Source: Brachycybe producta (Eukaryota > Arthropoda > Diplopoda > Playtdesmida > Andrognathidae). From it: a stretch of DNA of 64,000 nucleotides. The notes beneath the pieces were generated by a model that saw only the letters and a program-made list of their open reading frames with translations, was not told the DNA's origin and ran no database searches. Shown piece by piece: positions 10,901 through 23,444 of this stretch (positions are counted from its first letter, which is position 1; the number at the start of each line of letters is the position of its first letter). The stretch is from positions 283,330 through 347,329 of the forward strand of contig JAUPFP010000064.1 in assembly GCA_036925085.1 (NCBI GenBank), in the 5' to 3' direction. The translations under genes and the position numbers were made by a program.

Positions 10901-11217
10901 TTATTAATGCCACCCCTTTTCTGATAACAACATTGCAAGACAAAAAGATCTCCTCAATGATGATGTCACAATTTTACTCTTTTAACTTTTTTTTCTTTCT
11001 TCTTCTCACTTAATTCAAGTTATAGTTACCCGAACCATTGTTTTGTGCTCCAAATTTAATTAAAATGGGGAATGAAGGTTCTGAGGGAGAAGAGCAATAA
11101 TTTTACTACTATGCAGTTCCTATACTAGCTACAATAATACTATTACGTTGCCAGGGTTTTAATTTAGCCATTGCGTTTGTATTTCGTGGTGTTCTTTCAG
11201 TAATTATTGTTAGAAAT

Positions 11218-11229
11218 GGGGGGGGGGGG
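11218..11229 (+). repeat. G12 homopolymer
   Basis: Twelve G followed by purine-rich GAGAGAG and GGGGGAAGGGG, a purine-skewed patch. Confidence 0.9.
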
Positions 11230-11639
11230 AGAGAGTTTGGCTGGGGGAAGGGGTGGAGGTGGAGGGTTAGTAAAAGTGTTTACAACAAAACCTACAAATG
11301 TACACATATTTGTTAAGGTGTATATATAGAATTTCTTCATAAGATCGAGTTTGAATTACAAGAGAAAAAAAAATGTTTCTAGCCTGAAGTCCATCCACAC
11401 CATTTGAAACAAAAAAAAAATTACAAATTACAACTTTTTTTTTGTTATCTTTTGTTTTATTTGTTGAAAATAATAAGAAAAAAAAGTTGTAATTGCATTG
11501 GCTGCAATTTCACAAGCTGAAAAAAATATTTCTTCTCAACGCTTGTTGAAAATGTTTCTATCTTCGTTTCGAAAATTGAGTGTTAGTTTTGTTCTGAATC
11601 CTTCATATATAAGTGAGAATCTGGTTGGTTAAATTGAAT

Positions 11640-12720
11640 TAGGTTTGGGATGTCGAAATTGAACAAGAAGCAAGCAAGCTACAAAGCAATTCAGTTTAGC
11701 ACCTTTTTTCTGTTGATGTTATTCATTCTTAGCACTTGTTGAGCTTTGTTAAAACTTAAAAGTGCTAAATTGAATATGAGCTTTAAATCCGAGCAAGCAC
11801 TCTGTAAGAGCTAAAGAAACAAGCTCGAAATTTGATCACATACTTGTACTTCTACGACTACAGAGCCAGTGCTTAACTTGCGTAGAACCTACAAAAACAA
11901 TGTGGCAAATTAAAAATAGCTAAATAAAGAAGCGCCAAACTTATTTAGCCTTATAAGGGCAAAATTGAGAACGAGTTAAAACAAGCTTACAAACTTACTT
12001 TCTAAATAAATTCAAAACTGGCTCTATAGGATGTACATGCTAAATAGGAGAAAGATAAAAAACAAGCACCAACCAGAATAAAGCTTGGTTTATACTCTAG
12101 CAAAGCTGCAAAACATACATCGGAAAACTTCAAGAAATGACGTCAGAGCTTCAGATTTTTGCCAGAGCATGAAGCTAGCTTTGAAATTGTTTAACTTTTC
12201 AAAGCTTAACAATTCAATTAAGCACAAATCATAAAACAGATGCACAAAATGTAGTTATCAAGTTACACCTTCTTTCTTCCATAAGGTGTTTATATAGGAT
12301 TATAATGGTTATAAAAATATTATTGTTAAGCTTTGGCAAGACGATGTGTTTGTATGAACAAGCTAAGCTTTATGGAACTAATTTTTAGCAGATTCAAAGC
12401 TCCAAATCTTAGCAAAATTTGGAGTATAAATCTGCTCTAAAAGCTGCAACAAATAAGCTCTGAACTTTTCAAGACCTGAAAAGCAAGTTCTAATTTGATT
12501 AGACCTACAAAAATTCTAAAACTAAAAATCAAGTGCTAAATACTGTTTGTGCTATAAACTGTGTTAAACTGAAAAAGTTCCTGCATTACATAAAGGAAAC
12601 TATAAACTGAAAATGTGTGCTATAGGAAAGGAGCTAAACTGAAAATTTCTAAAAGTTTGCATAAAATGTACATTAACATGAGCTTGACTTAAACATGCAC
12701 CTAATACTTAAAACTATACT
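11640..12720. repeat. Decayed A-rich array of AAGCT/GCTAAA words
   Basis: For about 1.1 kb the + strand becomes A-rich instead of T-rich, and the words AAGCT, GCTAAA, CTAAACTG and AGCAAGC recur at irregular spacing. This looks like an old tandem array whose period has been lost. A similar texture occurs at 40490-41790. No frame is open. Confidence 0.35.
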
Positions 12721-12789
12721 AATGTAATCGGATTTCCGTTTAGTACTTGTTAAACTTTAGCTGCTTCTTTGAAACAGAAGCTGTTTTTA

Positions 12790-12809
12790 CCCCCCCCCCC
12801 CCCCCCCCC
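12790..12809 (-). repeat. C20 homopolymer
   Basis: Twenty consecutive C, the longest homopolymer of either G or C in the window. Confidence 0.95.
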
Positions 12810-13780
12810 AATTTAGGATTTGCACCATTTGTAGAGATTGCAAATAAAAAAATTTCAATTTGAACACATGGCTTTTGTACTGCATCACAAGATTACAATT
12901 GAGTTTTGCTCATTTTTTTTGTGTAGTTTTTTTTTATATATATATGTCCACAGTTAGTACATTTTAGAACCAAAATTGTTTTCTCTAGTACGCCTTTTTA
13001 GTAGGCTTTACTGGGATGAACTTAACAAAGCCGTCCAAAATGGGAAACAAATTCAAAGCATAATAAAAGGACCATCCATGTCTCTTTTATGCTGGATTTT
13101 GGTTGTATTTCAGAGCTTATTTTTTTTTGTTTTGTTAGTTTAACATTTATAGGAGCATGTGTTTGTAGTTGCGTTTCAATTATACATTAGAATTAGATAG
13201 AATCCAACGAGGGTAAAAGTGGGGGGAGGGTGGAGTTAAAGCGAGGAAAAGTGATGATTAATATATACAGTAGTCACCACCCACCATCACCATTAGTAAT
13301 AGATGGCTTTGAATTGGTAGTAAAAAATACAGAGTGACCACAATGTCTTGTTACCCATTGTTGAAATTGGTTACATTGCTGAGATTTTGTAACCATAATT
13401 TTCATTCGTTCATTCACTCAAGTTTATGAAAATGAAATTTTTTAAAAGAAAATAATGCAAATTTATGTTTTGAATTTGAAAAATTCTGCGATGAGGAGGA
13501 GGTCAATGGAAGAGGTCTGTCGCAGATTAAACAATTGTTGTTTTAAGTTCAGCATGTAAAAATGGACTGTCAAAACCAGAAAACATAAAAATAATAATTC
13601 CACTGTGCATTCATTCATGCAGGTTAAGCTGCATTGTTTCAGAAAAAAAAAATCTATAAAACTCATGAAACAATTCATTTTTAAGCACAAACTTTGTTCG
13701 AAAGTGAGTTTCATTATGAAATAACTGTATGATTGGACAAATGACCAGTAACTATGAGTCTGTTTTTGTAGAAATCTCTT
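12810..13780. other. AT-rich non-coding stretch
   Basis: No gene is seen. The minus-strand frame near 13463-13714 is Leu/Phe-rich with no family resemblance. Confidence 0.5.
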
Positions 13781-13826
13781 AATTTTGCTAGTGGTGGGTC
13801 AGGGATGACCCACCACTAGCAAAATT
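13781..13826. repeat. Perfect 21-bp hairpin with GGGA loop
   Basis: AATTTTGCTAGTGGTGGGTC and a final A form the left arm (13781-13801). The loop is GGGA. The right arm (13806-13826) is the exact reverse complement. The arms end abruptly at AATT/AATT. No other copy is seen in the window. Confidence 0.95.
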
Positions 13827-14367
13827 ATACTGAAATTATACCAAAAATATACTGTGGAGATAATTTTTCCTTGAAGTTAGTTGGTTTAGAACAAAACCCA
13901 ATGTTTTATCCATTTGATGATATATAGAAATTCACAAATAAATCTAGCAATGTTGCATTTATTTTTGTATGGTGAAACAATAAGACGTTATAATCACCCT
14001 GTAGTATAAACAATTTGTTTAATCGATTTGTTACTTTGCTTTTGTCTTAATGAGGTAAAACAAAAAGCTTCGGATACAGTGGGGGGGGGGGGGAAAGGAG
14101 GGAAGGAGATTGAAATGTGCCCCTCTGGTACTGCCATTTTGTATTACTGATAATTGTGTATGGCACTCTGTCAACACCTGAGCACAATCATAAAAGTTGA
14201 TCCTCTTTTTCTTTTCTTACACTCTCCCCTCCCCCTCTCTCCCTCTTTCTTTCTCAAATTGCCACCACCTTGGTGCAAATTGAGCAACATCGAAAACGAC
14301 CAAAACCCTGCTTTTGTTATGTATTACTTACAAGCAAAAGCAACGTTCAAGTTTTAATTTATCTTTT

Positions 14368-14371
<4 letters not shown>
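13827..14371. other. AT-rich non-coding stretch with G13 run
   Basis: No gene is seen. A G13 run lies at 14081-14093. Confidence 0.5.

Positions 14372-14407
<36 letters not shown>
14372..14407 (+). repeat. (CT)n microsatellite
   Basis: About 17 CT units, preceded by a T run. Confidence 0.95.
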
Positions 14408-14409
<2 letters not shown>

Positions 14410-14659
14410 AATCTCCCTTTTTGTGTGGCTTTTGTCTACATTCTATCTCTTGTTTTAAACTTTGTCTTTCATTAGAGGTTTTTACTAAACCCAGAGTTCT
14501 TCTGTTAATTGAGATTTGATAGATAATAATAAATAACAGGCTTGTAAGATAACGTAAAACTTTCAGAACTGCTTTTATGTAAGATGCTGTTTTTATAAAC
14601 AGCCATTGCAAAATATGCAAATGAAGGAGAACTATTTAAATAGAACTCTTGTCATTGTG

Positions 14660-14745
14660 CTTTTCAGAATTAAGAAAAAAATTGAAAGTGGTTTTTTTTA
14701 GAAACTAGAAGAGTAAAATGAAATCAAGAGATTTTCTAAAAAGTA
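14660..14745 (+). mobile_element. Family A hairpin MITE, left-arm fragment
   Basis: TTTTCAGAATTAAGAAAAAA then TTTAGAAACTAGAAGAGTAA match the left arm of the copy at 52792. The upstream TAGAACTCTTG is also shared with sequence just outside that copy, so the true element end may lie further out than drawn there. The second arm is missing. Confidence 0.55.
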
Positions 14746-14873
14746 AAAATAAAAATCATCATTATTTATTTATCCAAAAATAAAATAGTTCCCAGAATGA
14801 ATATTATGCCAGTAGTGAGCTGATAGGTTGGGACAACCCACATTAGCCACCATTGGTGTTGTTGAACATATGG

Positions 14874-15242
14874 AGCCTGGTGCAAAAAGTTGTCAACATG
14901 CGGAATGCAACAGGCTGCAGAGGCTGTGTATTCAGGACGACGACATTCTCCAACTGTTATGTTTCAAGCAGAACTTTTGTCTGCAAGTAAAGCATGTTGT
15001 CTCTTAGCACAACAAAACTGGGTAGATTGGAGTCTTTCTCGCACTGTGACTTGACACTGAACTAGTTTGAAACATTCTCAGAATACAATACAAATTTACA
15101 TTCATCGAATGTATTATATTATTTGTTGCTTTTTCTAATTTATGTTGAAAATTAGTTTACAAAATAACGTAAATTGCGTTTTTTCTGATGTTTTTTTTTT
15201 CTCATGGTGCCATACTATGTTAACTAAATTTGCACCAGGTTT
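14874..15242. mobile_element. MITE with CCTGGTGCAAA ends
   Basis: The left end GAGCCTGGTGCAAAAAGTTG followed by TCAACATG pairs with the right end CATACTATGTTAAC then TAAATTTGCACCAGGTTT. The inverted repeats are about 25 bases and imperfect. The element is about 369 bp. The middle holds moderately GC-rich unique sequence and no open frame. Confidence 0.6.
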
Positions 15243-15555
15243 GACGCCAATATGACATCGTTCCTATATTGGCGTACCATTTAAGCATAAAACCTCTCTA
15301 TTTTCATTTTGTTTTCTTTTAATACTGTGAAATCAATTAAATATAACTTATCTAAATTTACAAGTGATCTTCACGAAGAATTTAAAACTTCTCTTTGTTT
15401 CTATCAAACGAAAGGGCTAAGAGGAAGGAGGAGGCAACAACGCGTTTAATTTTCTGCGAAAATTGAGTTTTTTGGTTTTTCGATACCTAATTGTTTTGAT
15501 GTTTCTTTAATAAAAATTCTTTCCAAGATTCTATTTCTATTCTGAATTACTTTCT

Positions 15556-15966
15556 AAAGCCTTGTTTTCACGATGATAGTTTTCACGATAGTTGCTGTCA
15601 TGATAGCAGCAACAATCGCGAGAACTATCATCTTGAAGACCACATGTTATAGCCACTATGACACTGTTGCGATAGCTCTATCACAACTATTTCGTTTGAC
15701 TAGATAGTTGATAGTACTGTCAAGCTATAGTAATAGTTGTTGGAGTGGTCCGTTTTGTAGGGAAATATCCACTTTTTGTAGGGAGAGAGAGGCAACACTG
15801 TTGTGTTGACTCAATATGATATCTGTGAAGTAGACGTCACACTTCTCATGACAGAAGTATCACGTTCCTTCAACACGTATAGAAAGTTGCTATCGTGAGA
15901 GTGAACTATCGCAACTTTCGTGACAACTACTCTCATGAAAGAACAATCTCTGTGAAAACGAGGCTG
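15556..15966. mobile_element. MITE with AAGCCTNGTTTTCAC ends and ACTATC/GATAGT repeats
   Basis: The left end is AAAGCCTTGTTTTCACGATG. The right end, GTGAAAACGAGGCTGAAG, is its inverse. The interior repeats GATAGTT and AACTATC words in both orientations, making many local hairpins. The termini resemble those of the element at 60615 (GTTTTACGCGACGATA). Confidence 0.65.
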
Positions 15967-17673
15967 AAGTTTCTTTTCTATCATTTCTTTCTGTTGATGC
16001 TATCTTTTTTTAAAAAAAACTTCTTTTTCCCCTCCTTCCTATTTGTCCTTATATCTATTTGCACGTAAATTGAACGTAATGATACCAAATGACAAATGCT
16101 TAAGTGAATGGAAAGTAATTTAATCCCAGGAATGCGTTTATAAGACGAAACTATCCAATCCTATCCTGTTGTAAGCGCTAAACATAATAATTACGACTAA
16201 TCTGAATGGTGTGTACACACTATACTACACTATGATATATATATTATATCAAATAATATCACAAACCTAAATACTTTGCACTTACATGCAATGAATAAAT
16301 AATATACTGGATGGTGCAAAACCAATTTGCCAAGTCTTTGAAAAAGAGGTACACTAATTCAAGTTCTAGTAATAAAGCTTACATTGTTGAAACTCTTAAG
16401 GGCCTACTCATTAAATGGCTTCAAGTTTACTTCTACTATGTACAACCTATGGAAGGCATTTTTCAAGAAGGGAAGTTGGCAATTGAACTTTTTTTAAAAA
16501 AAAAATGTTAGTTGGGTTTTGTCCCAAGCTAACCGCTAGTACACTGTGCAAAGCTGTACATTATGGGTAGAGGTGACCACTCTTAAGAAAATTTAAGATT
16601 TCCGCACATACACACTCGTATTTTTGGGTCATTTGTACCTAGGGTGATATTCGACAAAGGAATTTACTTCCAGAGGAGGTTGTGCATGGGGAACATTTTG
16701 ATTTAGGCAATTTGCTACCATTCAACTTAATGTTATATTTGCATGAGGAGTTGTTATAGTAGGTGATAGAAGTTTATTTTGACAATGCATTTCTATGCAG
16801 CTTGTCCAAGCCCCTGTTATTCAAATTATTAAAAAAATAATCCAAGTGGATCTTTCTATAATGATACCATGCTTAAAGAGTTGAGGTTCAAAGTGCACAG
16901 AGTTTTTTCTTTAATTTGTGTTTTAATCTTACTATTATAACTATTGTTAATGACACAATAAGTACCTTATTCGTTCAGCCCATTGATTTTAATTTGAATT
17001 AAGTATTTTTGTTAATATTTGAAAATGAATATACATCATTCTGATTTGATTAAACGATTGCCTATAAAATGTACGGTAGTGTAATTTATTTTTTTAATTT
17101 ATAAATGATAAAGAAATGGAAGTTGTAGAGCCTAGCTTTAGCTTTCTTAGCTCAAATCAAGCTAGATTTTTCAGAGAGAAAAAAAATGCATGTTGATGAT
17201 GATGATGAATGAATGTTTCCAAGACTTGTTCTATGCAAGTATTACATTCTATAAAGTAAATCAGAATGAGAAAAAAAAAACTTCATTGCATGCTGATGCA
17301 ACCCCCAATGTCTTATGCATGCATTTTGTCATTAGTTCTCATGCTTCTTTTTTTTTCTTGATGTCGAATCTCCTTCATGAAAACACACACATACAAGTAC
17401 AACACAATCACACCACCGTGAGCTATATAGACATGATTCTCTCTCTTTCTATCTCTCCTTATTTCTCTTGTCTACCGATTTTCAGAAACTTTTTTTCCAA
17501 AATGGAATTAAGTCGAAATAATTACACGATTATGTGTAATAGCATTAGGCGCTTCATCTAAATTACTCGACGAAGCAGAAACATGGAAAGAGGAAAGTGT
17601 TGGTTGTATGATGAATGGTGACTGACGACACACGCACACACACACACTATATCAAGAGTAAACCAACCGCACT

Positions 17674-17677
<4 letters not shown>
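15967..17677. other. AT-rich non-coding stretch
   Basis: No gene is seen. It includes a short TATATATAT near 16234 and a (GAT)n near 17195. The 123-codon frame at 17190-17561 is a low-complexity Met/His/Ser-rich translation without a domain. Confidence 0.45.

Positions 17678-17717
<40 letters not shown>
17678..17717. repeat. (GT)n microsatellite
   Basis: About 20 GT units followed by degenerate TGTGT-rich sequence to about 17860. Confidence 0.96.
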
Positions 17718-17719
<2 letters not shown>

Positions 17720-18195
17720 CGTTGCATGGGGTGTTTGTCAGTTGGTGTCTTGTGTATGTGTGTGCCTGCTTATTTCCGTATGCTTTTTGGGTGGAATAGG
17801 TATGTACTCGCCAGTGTCTCTGTGTGCCACACTTTATGTAATTAATGTTTGTGTGTTTTAAGATTTATGGCCCACCCACCAAGAGTTTTTAGGCCCGTCA
17901 TCAAAAAGTCCTTTTATCATTCCTGTTACTGGGCTCTCATAGGTGACCACTGCTGACCAGGCACTGCATAAACAATGCAGGTTTCTTTATGGCTATATCC
18001 AGAGACACAGATCTAACACCACTGCAAAGCATACCATAGATTCTCTGGCAAACTCACCACTATCTCTATTACTGTGATCAGACTGCAATTAGGATTGAAT
18101 GCTGCATTAGTAAATGCATCATTGAAGCAGTTTTGAAACCACTTTTATGTTCAGACTACCACTTTCAATCTGGTTTTTAGAATATGTTGTTAGAG

Positions 18196-18468
18196 CAGTG
18201 GTCTTAAAACATTTTTGGTCGTGCACCGCCCCTACTTCCTGAATAAAACGGAGCACGCACCCCCGAAATAAATAACTGGTGACTTGACAGTCACCACCAC
18301 TTACTTTCCTGTCCGATTACTTGATCGACAGGCACCATTTTCCTTTTTAGCGCACTTTCTGGTGCAGACAAGATTCTAACATAGCCCAAATGAATAAATA
18401 TCAATTCATTGCAAATTTTGCACACACTCCCATGGACCATCTCGTGAACCACACTTTGGAGACCACTG
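18196..18468. mobile_element. hAT MITE with CAGTGGT ends
   Basis: The left end CAGTGGTCTTAAAACATTTT pairs with the right end CACACTTTGGAGACCACTG. The flanks TGTTAGAG (left) and TGTTAAGAG (right) are a near-identical target duplication with one inserted base. CAGTGGTTCTCAAACTTT-type ends plus 8-bp duplications define many animal hAT elements. It is 273 bp and non-coding. Confidence 0.85.
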
Positions 18469-20530
18469 TGTTAAGAGCGTTACTTGTATAAATAGCAACC
18501 AAAATGCATTTATAAACTTGTGTGCACTTTATGCGTCATTTTTTTTTTTTCAAGTTTTGTTAATATTTCATGAAAATATTTACTGAAATCAAAAAGTACA
18601 TATATTTTAGAGCATATAATGATATATTCATATAAACATTTGTGAGATTTTCTCGTAATAATTTTTTTTAAAATTATTTATTTAACATTTATATGTAGTA
18701 ATCTAGTTTTTTTTCATCATCACAAAATGTATGCCGAGTTTGTTGCCATACAACGATTAAAATCCTAAAGAAATTCAGGCTTTTTTGAATGTTTTCTTTT
18801 TTTTTTTTGAGTTGATAAAAAAAACTTAATAATAATTAAAATAAACTTTGTTAAGACAAAATTGGCAAATTGTTTACTAAAAGTTGTTCTGAAATATATG
18901 TACTTTTTTATTTCAATAAAGATTTCCATGAGATTCTCACAGAAATTGATGAAATTTAGCTCTAACGTAGGTTGCTATTAATTTTCCCTTAGCTGTAAAA
19001 GCGTATGTGGGCAATATACGTGTGTGTGTGTGTGTGTTTGTGCGGTGTGTGAGATTGTCTTGAATACGTGTTATGTGTGGGATACATGTAGATACACCGT
19101 GTTTGTCCTTTCGTTTTTTGTGTCAGATTTTGTTGTTGTTGCGACAGTGATGATGATGAAGACTGGTTGTTTGCTTGTAATTGAATTTCTGCCACCGCCA
19201 CCAACGCAACTTTTACCCATCCCTTTTCCATTTTTTTTTTTCACCCTCGTCCTCCTCTTCCATCATGTTTTTTTTTTAAGTTTTTGGTCGAATAATGAGA
19301 ATGTATGGAATAATTCGTCTACGCTTATGTTAGCATATAGTCTATCCAAACTCCATCCTTTGAATAAAATACGATGTTCACAACTTCACATACTCTCTCA
19401 TACATGAATTTTTTTTTTCTACATCCTAGACTAGGGTTTTTTTTGTACAAAAGACTTATTACAGGACCGAACATCGGAGTATTTTTTTTTTCGCAATTCG
19501 TTCTCCTTGAAGTTATTATAATTTTGTGAGGGTGGATGAGAGAAGAGAGATCAGAACATGAAATGAGCTCTATGTATATATTAATATTTATCTGAAGTGA
19601 ATAAATATACTACCAGACCTCCCTCCCTCCTCCTCTACTCCCCCCATACACATACTGTAGATTTTTTTTTTTTGAGAAGAAGAAAAAATATATGATTAAG
19701 GGGCAGGAAAACTAATTTTCGAAGCTGAAAATATTATTACTTTCTTATGAGTTTGGGCATTTCTTTATATATAGATAGATAGAGAGAGAGGTCATCTCTT
19801 GAGTGTAGGCCTACCTCGATTTTTTTTTATTCATCATAAATGAATATATTATCTAAAAAGCAGATTAAAACACGAACACACAGAAATAATCAATACAGTT
19901 CAAAAAATTGAATTGAAAGATCCATGCATAAATAGCATTGATAAATTAGATTAAAAAAAATGGTTAATGTGGTTTAGTAGTCCTCTGTTCAGACGAGATA
20001 GTTTGATGTTGGTTATGATAACTTGAGTTTCTGGAAGTTAGTTATTGAAACTTAGGTTAAAGTTACAGTTGTAGTTTTGATTAAAAGTCTCTTGTCTCTG
20101 AACATGGGTATTTAAAGGAGAGGATGTGGACAAAGTGCGATGAAGTTTTTTTTTAATGGCAATTATAAATAGGGATACAGTCATTGCAGTTATTGATTTT
20201 AACGTTAACATGTGGGCCGTCAAGAAATGGATGTCTATTTTGGACGAGCAAAGCAGGTGGCTAAATTATGAATTGACGTTGTGTTTTCAGATCTCTCCCT
20301 ATCTCGATGTTGTTTGCTGTATTAACGTGAATGTAGTTCGGGTAGAGAGATTGTTGTTTAAATGTTGTGGGGACAAAACCACATCCAAACACCCCACCCT
20401 CACAACAAACACGTGTGTTGTTTAGACACAAACACGCACAAACTATATCTATTGCCATATAAACAATTTAATGAGAATATTGACGTAAGAGTACTTTGTG
20501 GTGTCTACGTATCCAGAAGTAATACAATAA
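18469..20530. other. AT-rich non-coding stretch
   Basis: No gene is seen. It holds a short GT tract at 19020-19037, T-rich runs and a (GATA/GA)n patch near 19772. Local open frames are short, overlap on both strands and lack recognisable content. Confidence 0.45.
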
Positions 20531-20535
20531 ATTTG

Positions 20536-20573
20536 AGTGTTTTAAAAACTAGAAGAGTAAATTAATCACTTAA
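20536..20573 (+). mobile_element. Family A hairpin MITE, short fragment
   Basis: GTGTTTTAAAAACTAGAAGA followed by GTAAATTAATCACTTAAG matches the left arm of the family A elements at 3368 and 52792. Confidence 0.45.
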
Positions 20574-20887
20574 GACGATCGTCATCGAATTAAAGTATAA
20601 TATAATGTATATAACGATTTAAAATTGTCGGTTTTCGTTTTCCACTTTAAATTAGCCCAAAATGCGGAAACCGTTCTACTTGTCAATTTTCAAATGTTGT
20701 CATAAAAATGTTTGTAATTTGAACCTGTCACTGTAAATAAAATACGGTATTCTTGCGTAATTCATCTACTTTTGGAGTTTTTTTAAAACATTTTAAGTTT
20801 TTTTGAATTTTGATATTCTAAAACGTTGCTTAAAATAAAGCTAAGCTTAAATTAAGACTTTTGACAAATTTTTCTATAACAAGCCTA

Positions 20888-20933
20888 TGACGAAGTTTTA
20901 AGTTGTAACTTTGTCAACTTAAAACTGTAACGT
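20888..20933. repeat. Short hairpin, 12-bp perfect core stem
   Basis: AGTTTTAAGTTG (20894-20905) and CAACTTAAAACT (20915-20926) are exact inverse copies around a 9-base loop. TGACG and CGTCA form an outer stem after a small bulge. Confidence 0.8.
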
Positions 20934-20991
20934 CAGAGAGCTTTTTATCATTTTCTCTCTTAAAAATGACTTAATAAAAGTAGGCCTATTC

Positions 20992-21002
20992 GGGGGGGGG
21001 GG
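20992..21002 (+). repeat. G11 homopolymer
   Basis: Eleven G. Downstream, AAATTTTGGTGTCATCT and AGATGACGCACGCCGAAATT form an imperfect inverted repeat. Confidence 0.85.
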
Positions 21003-21171
21003 AAACTTTTTGCTTTAAACTATTGAGAAATTTTGGTGTCATCTCTGACGACAAGATGACGCACGCCGAAATTTTCTATTGAAGTTTCGAGTTGTATTTG
21101 GCGAGTGTACAATGTAAATTAATACCCACGTTACGATAATACTGTAGCATGCCCTTTGTAATGTATGGTTG

Positions 21172-21204
21172 ATCCCCTGGATGTAGGCAATCACTGCTAA
21201 CAAA
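21172..21204 (+). repeat. Family D hairpin repeat, partial copy
   Basis: ATCCCCTGGATGTAGG and GGCAATCACTGCTAACA match the arm of the complete palindrome at 31210. Confidence 0.55.
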
Positions 21205-21611
21205 CAAAATTGTAGAACTTCCCATTTTTCATGTAGAAAAACCTAAACTTGTTATTTGTTGATGGACTTTGTATATTGAGGAGTGAGTTTAGATTGTAGG
21301 GCTAGTAATTAAATTAGGTTCTAATTGGATATTTCTTGTTTATGTTTGTTATTTTTCTAGAGTTGGCTTTATGTCTTGTTTTTGTAATTTATTGCCATTT
21401 TCCATTACTTTTATCATTAGCTGAATAAACTTTGAGCCAATTAGAAGTGCGCAAAGAGCGAAAGAGTTTGGTTGCGGGTTCTAATGGTCATCATCATCAT
21501 CATCATTATCACTGGACAATACGAAGTAGATGTGTATAATGACGGGGTCAGTGTTTTTAAAATAATACAGTAGAGAAGGAACTGGACCAAACACTCTACG
21601 AAATCGTACAT

Positions 21612-21767
<156 letters not shown>

Positions 21768-22157
21768 GGATAAGTCCATATTGTTGAAACACAATGGAAA
21801 AAGTTGGTTCTTTTTTTTTAACTGACTCTTCTGAATTTGTGTTAAAAATTCGTGTTTTGCCTAATGAGTTGGAAATGTTGAGCCTTTCAGTCAAATTACT
21901 TTAACATTGAATGTATATAATCATTATGAAAAGCTTTTCATTGTATAAAATGTGTCTGATTTTGGGGTGTTGAAAAGCGTTTGAAAATGTTTGGAATTTT
22001 CTCTCTCTCTCTCTCTCTTTCATGAGTGCATCGTAGAAAAATAACCACTGTATTTACTGGGGGCATATTGCAATGTGGTGAAAGGGTTGTCCAGATAACA
22101 AGCATAAAGAGTTTGAGTTATGACCAAATACAAAAAGTTGTATTGATGTTAAAGAAT

Positions 22158-22182
22158 TGAATCTCTCTCTCTCTCTCTTGTT

Positions 22183-22214
<32 letters not shown>

Positions 22215-22400
22215 TGTTTTCTCTTTCTCTCTCTCTCTCTCTTGTTTTCTCTTTCTCTCTCTCTCTCTCTCTCTTGTTTTCTCTTTCTCTCTCTCTCTCT
22301 CTTGTTTTCTCTTTCTCTCTCTCTCTCTCTCTTGTTTTCTCTTTCTCTCTCTCTCTTGTTTTCTCTTTCTCTCTCTCTTGTTTTTTCTCTCTCTCACTCT
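22158..22400 (+). repeat. Higher-order CT repeat with a GTTTTCTCTTT spacer
   Basis: Runs of CT alternate with the string CTTGTTTTCTCTTTCT at least eight times with variable CT length. It is therefore a tandem array whose unit is itself a microsatellite plus a unique spacer. The Arg/Glu/Lys-rich minus-strand frames are its translation. Confidence 0.92.
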
Positions 22401-22655
22401 TCATCCTACGCTTGTTGTTAGGTTTTACTATATACAAGTCAGTTATATTGAGAGAGAGAGAGAGTGATAGAGAAAGAGAGCAACATTGAAATGATCATCG
22501 GTAAACAGAATGTTGTGTAACCCCTTATGTCCAGAGAATGGCTTTAATTAAATTTAATGGTGGTATCAAGTGGAATTTGCAGTTTGTCAGATTTAGAGAC
22601 AATAATGATAAGAGTGACCCATTGAGATGGGCGAAGAGAAACTTGAATTTTAAGG

Positions 22656-22658
<3 letters not shown>

Positions 22659-22688
<30 letters not shown>
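22659..22688. repeat. (GA)n microsatellite
   Basis: About 14 GA units, with a shorter GA tract at about 22450. Confidence 0.93.
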
Positions 22689-22691
<3 letters not shown>

Positions 22692-23085
22692 TGTTGGAGG
22701 GGATTTTGGGAGGGGTGCAATCTTTTGGAGTGACCAACTTCAGATTGGGGGGTCCAACTATAAAAGTGGTCCTTATTTTAATTGTGAACGTTGATTCGTT
22801 TTTTAACTATACACACGCACATTACTGAAGAAAATTGTCAACAGACTCTTTAGAAACAATTGGTTGGTTGGGGGGGGGAGGAGAGATGTAGCTTCATGTG
22901 TATTGTCGTAAATTATTGTCAAGTTGTTCACGAAATAGGTTCCTCTTATTCCGCACTATAAGTTTAAATAATTACCGACTTAAAACAATCAAAACCGTTT
23001 TGAAACACTTTGATTTGAAAATATATGTTGGGGTGAGGGGTGGTGATTATCGTATGAACAGAAAAGTATTCTAAAAGTACTTTTA

Positions 23086-23420
23086 ATGTGTGTTATCTCT
23101 TTGTACGTGTATTCTGTGTATGTGTGTTGCTCTCACTCTTTGTGAGTACTTAACAATGGGTGTTTGTGTTTTGTGTACGTGTGTTTTCAATGGGTGTTTG
23201 TGTGTGTGTGTATTTCTTCGCTGTGTGTTTGTATTTTATTTGCATGTTTTCTATCTGCGTTTTTATGTTGTTGTGTGCGTATTTTCATATGTGTGCGTGC
23301 ATTGTTTAATCTTATTGTGCGTGCTTCTGTTTTGTCTGCGTGTTTTTTTTAGTTCTTCTTCTCTGCATTGAATGTGTGTTCTCTGTGTAGAATCTACATG
23401 TGTTTGTACATGTAGTGTCA
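23086..23420. repeat. Degenerate TGTGTGTTT-rich tract
   Basis: For about 330 bases the + strand is almost entirely T and G with occasional C, built of GTGTG, TGTTT and TGCGTG words. A similar tract follows at 24580. The two may be one array split by the insertion between them. Cys/Val/Phe-rich frames here are compositional. Confidence 0.6.
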
Positions 23421-23444
23421 TTTTCCGTGAGAGAGTATCTTTTT

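Noticed and set aside
13781-13826. Pre-microRNA interpretation of the perfect hairpin
   Set aside because: A 21-bp stem with a 4-base loop is too short for a usual microRNA precursor.
17190-17561. 123-codon + strand frame
   Set aside because: It starts in a (GAT)n run, has no recognisable domain, and lacks plausible splice or start context.
19024-19407. 127-codon + strand frame starting in a GT repeat
   Set aside because: The Val/Cys start is repeat-derived and the rest is Phe/Leu/Ser-rich, typical of T-rich DNA.
22054-22437. Arg/Glu/Lys-rich open frames of 82-127 codons on the minus strand
   Set aside because: They are translations of the CT higher-order repeat; all long frames here stop where the repeat stops.
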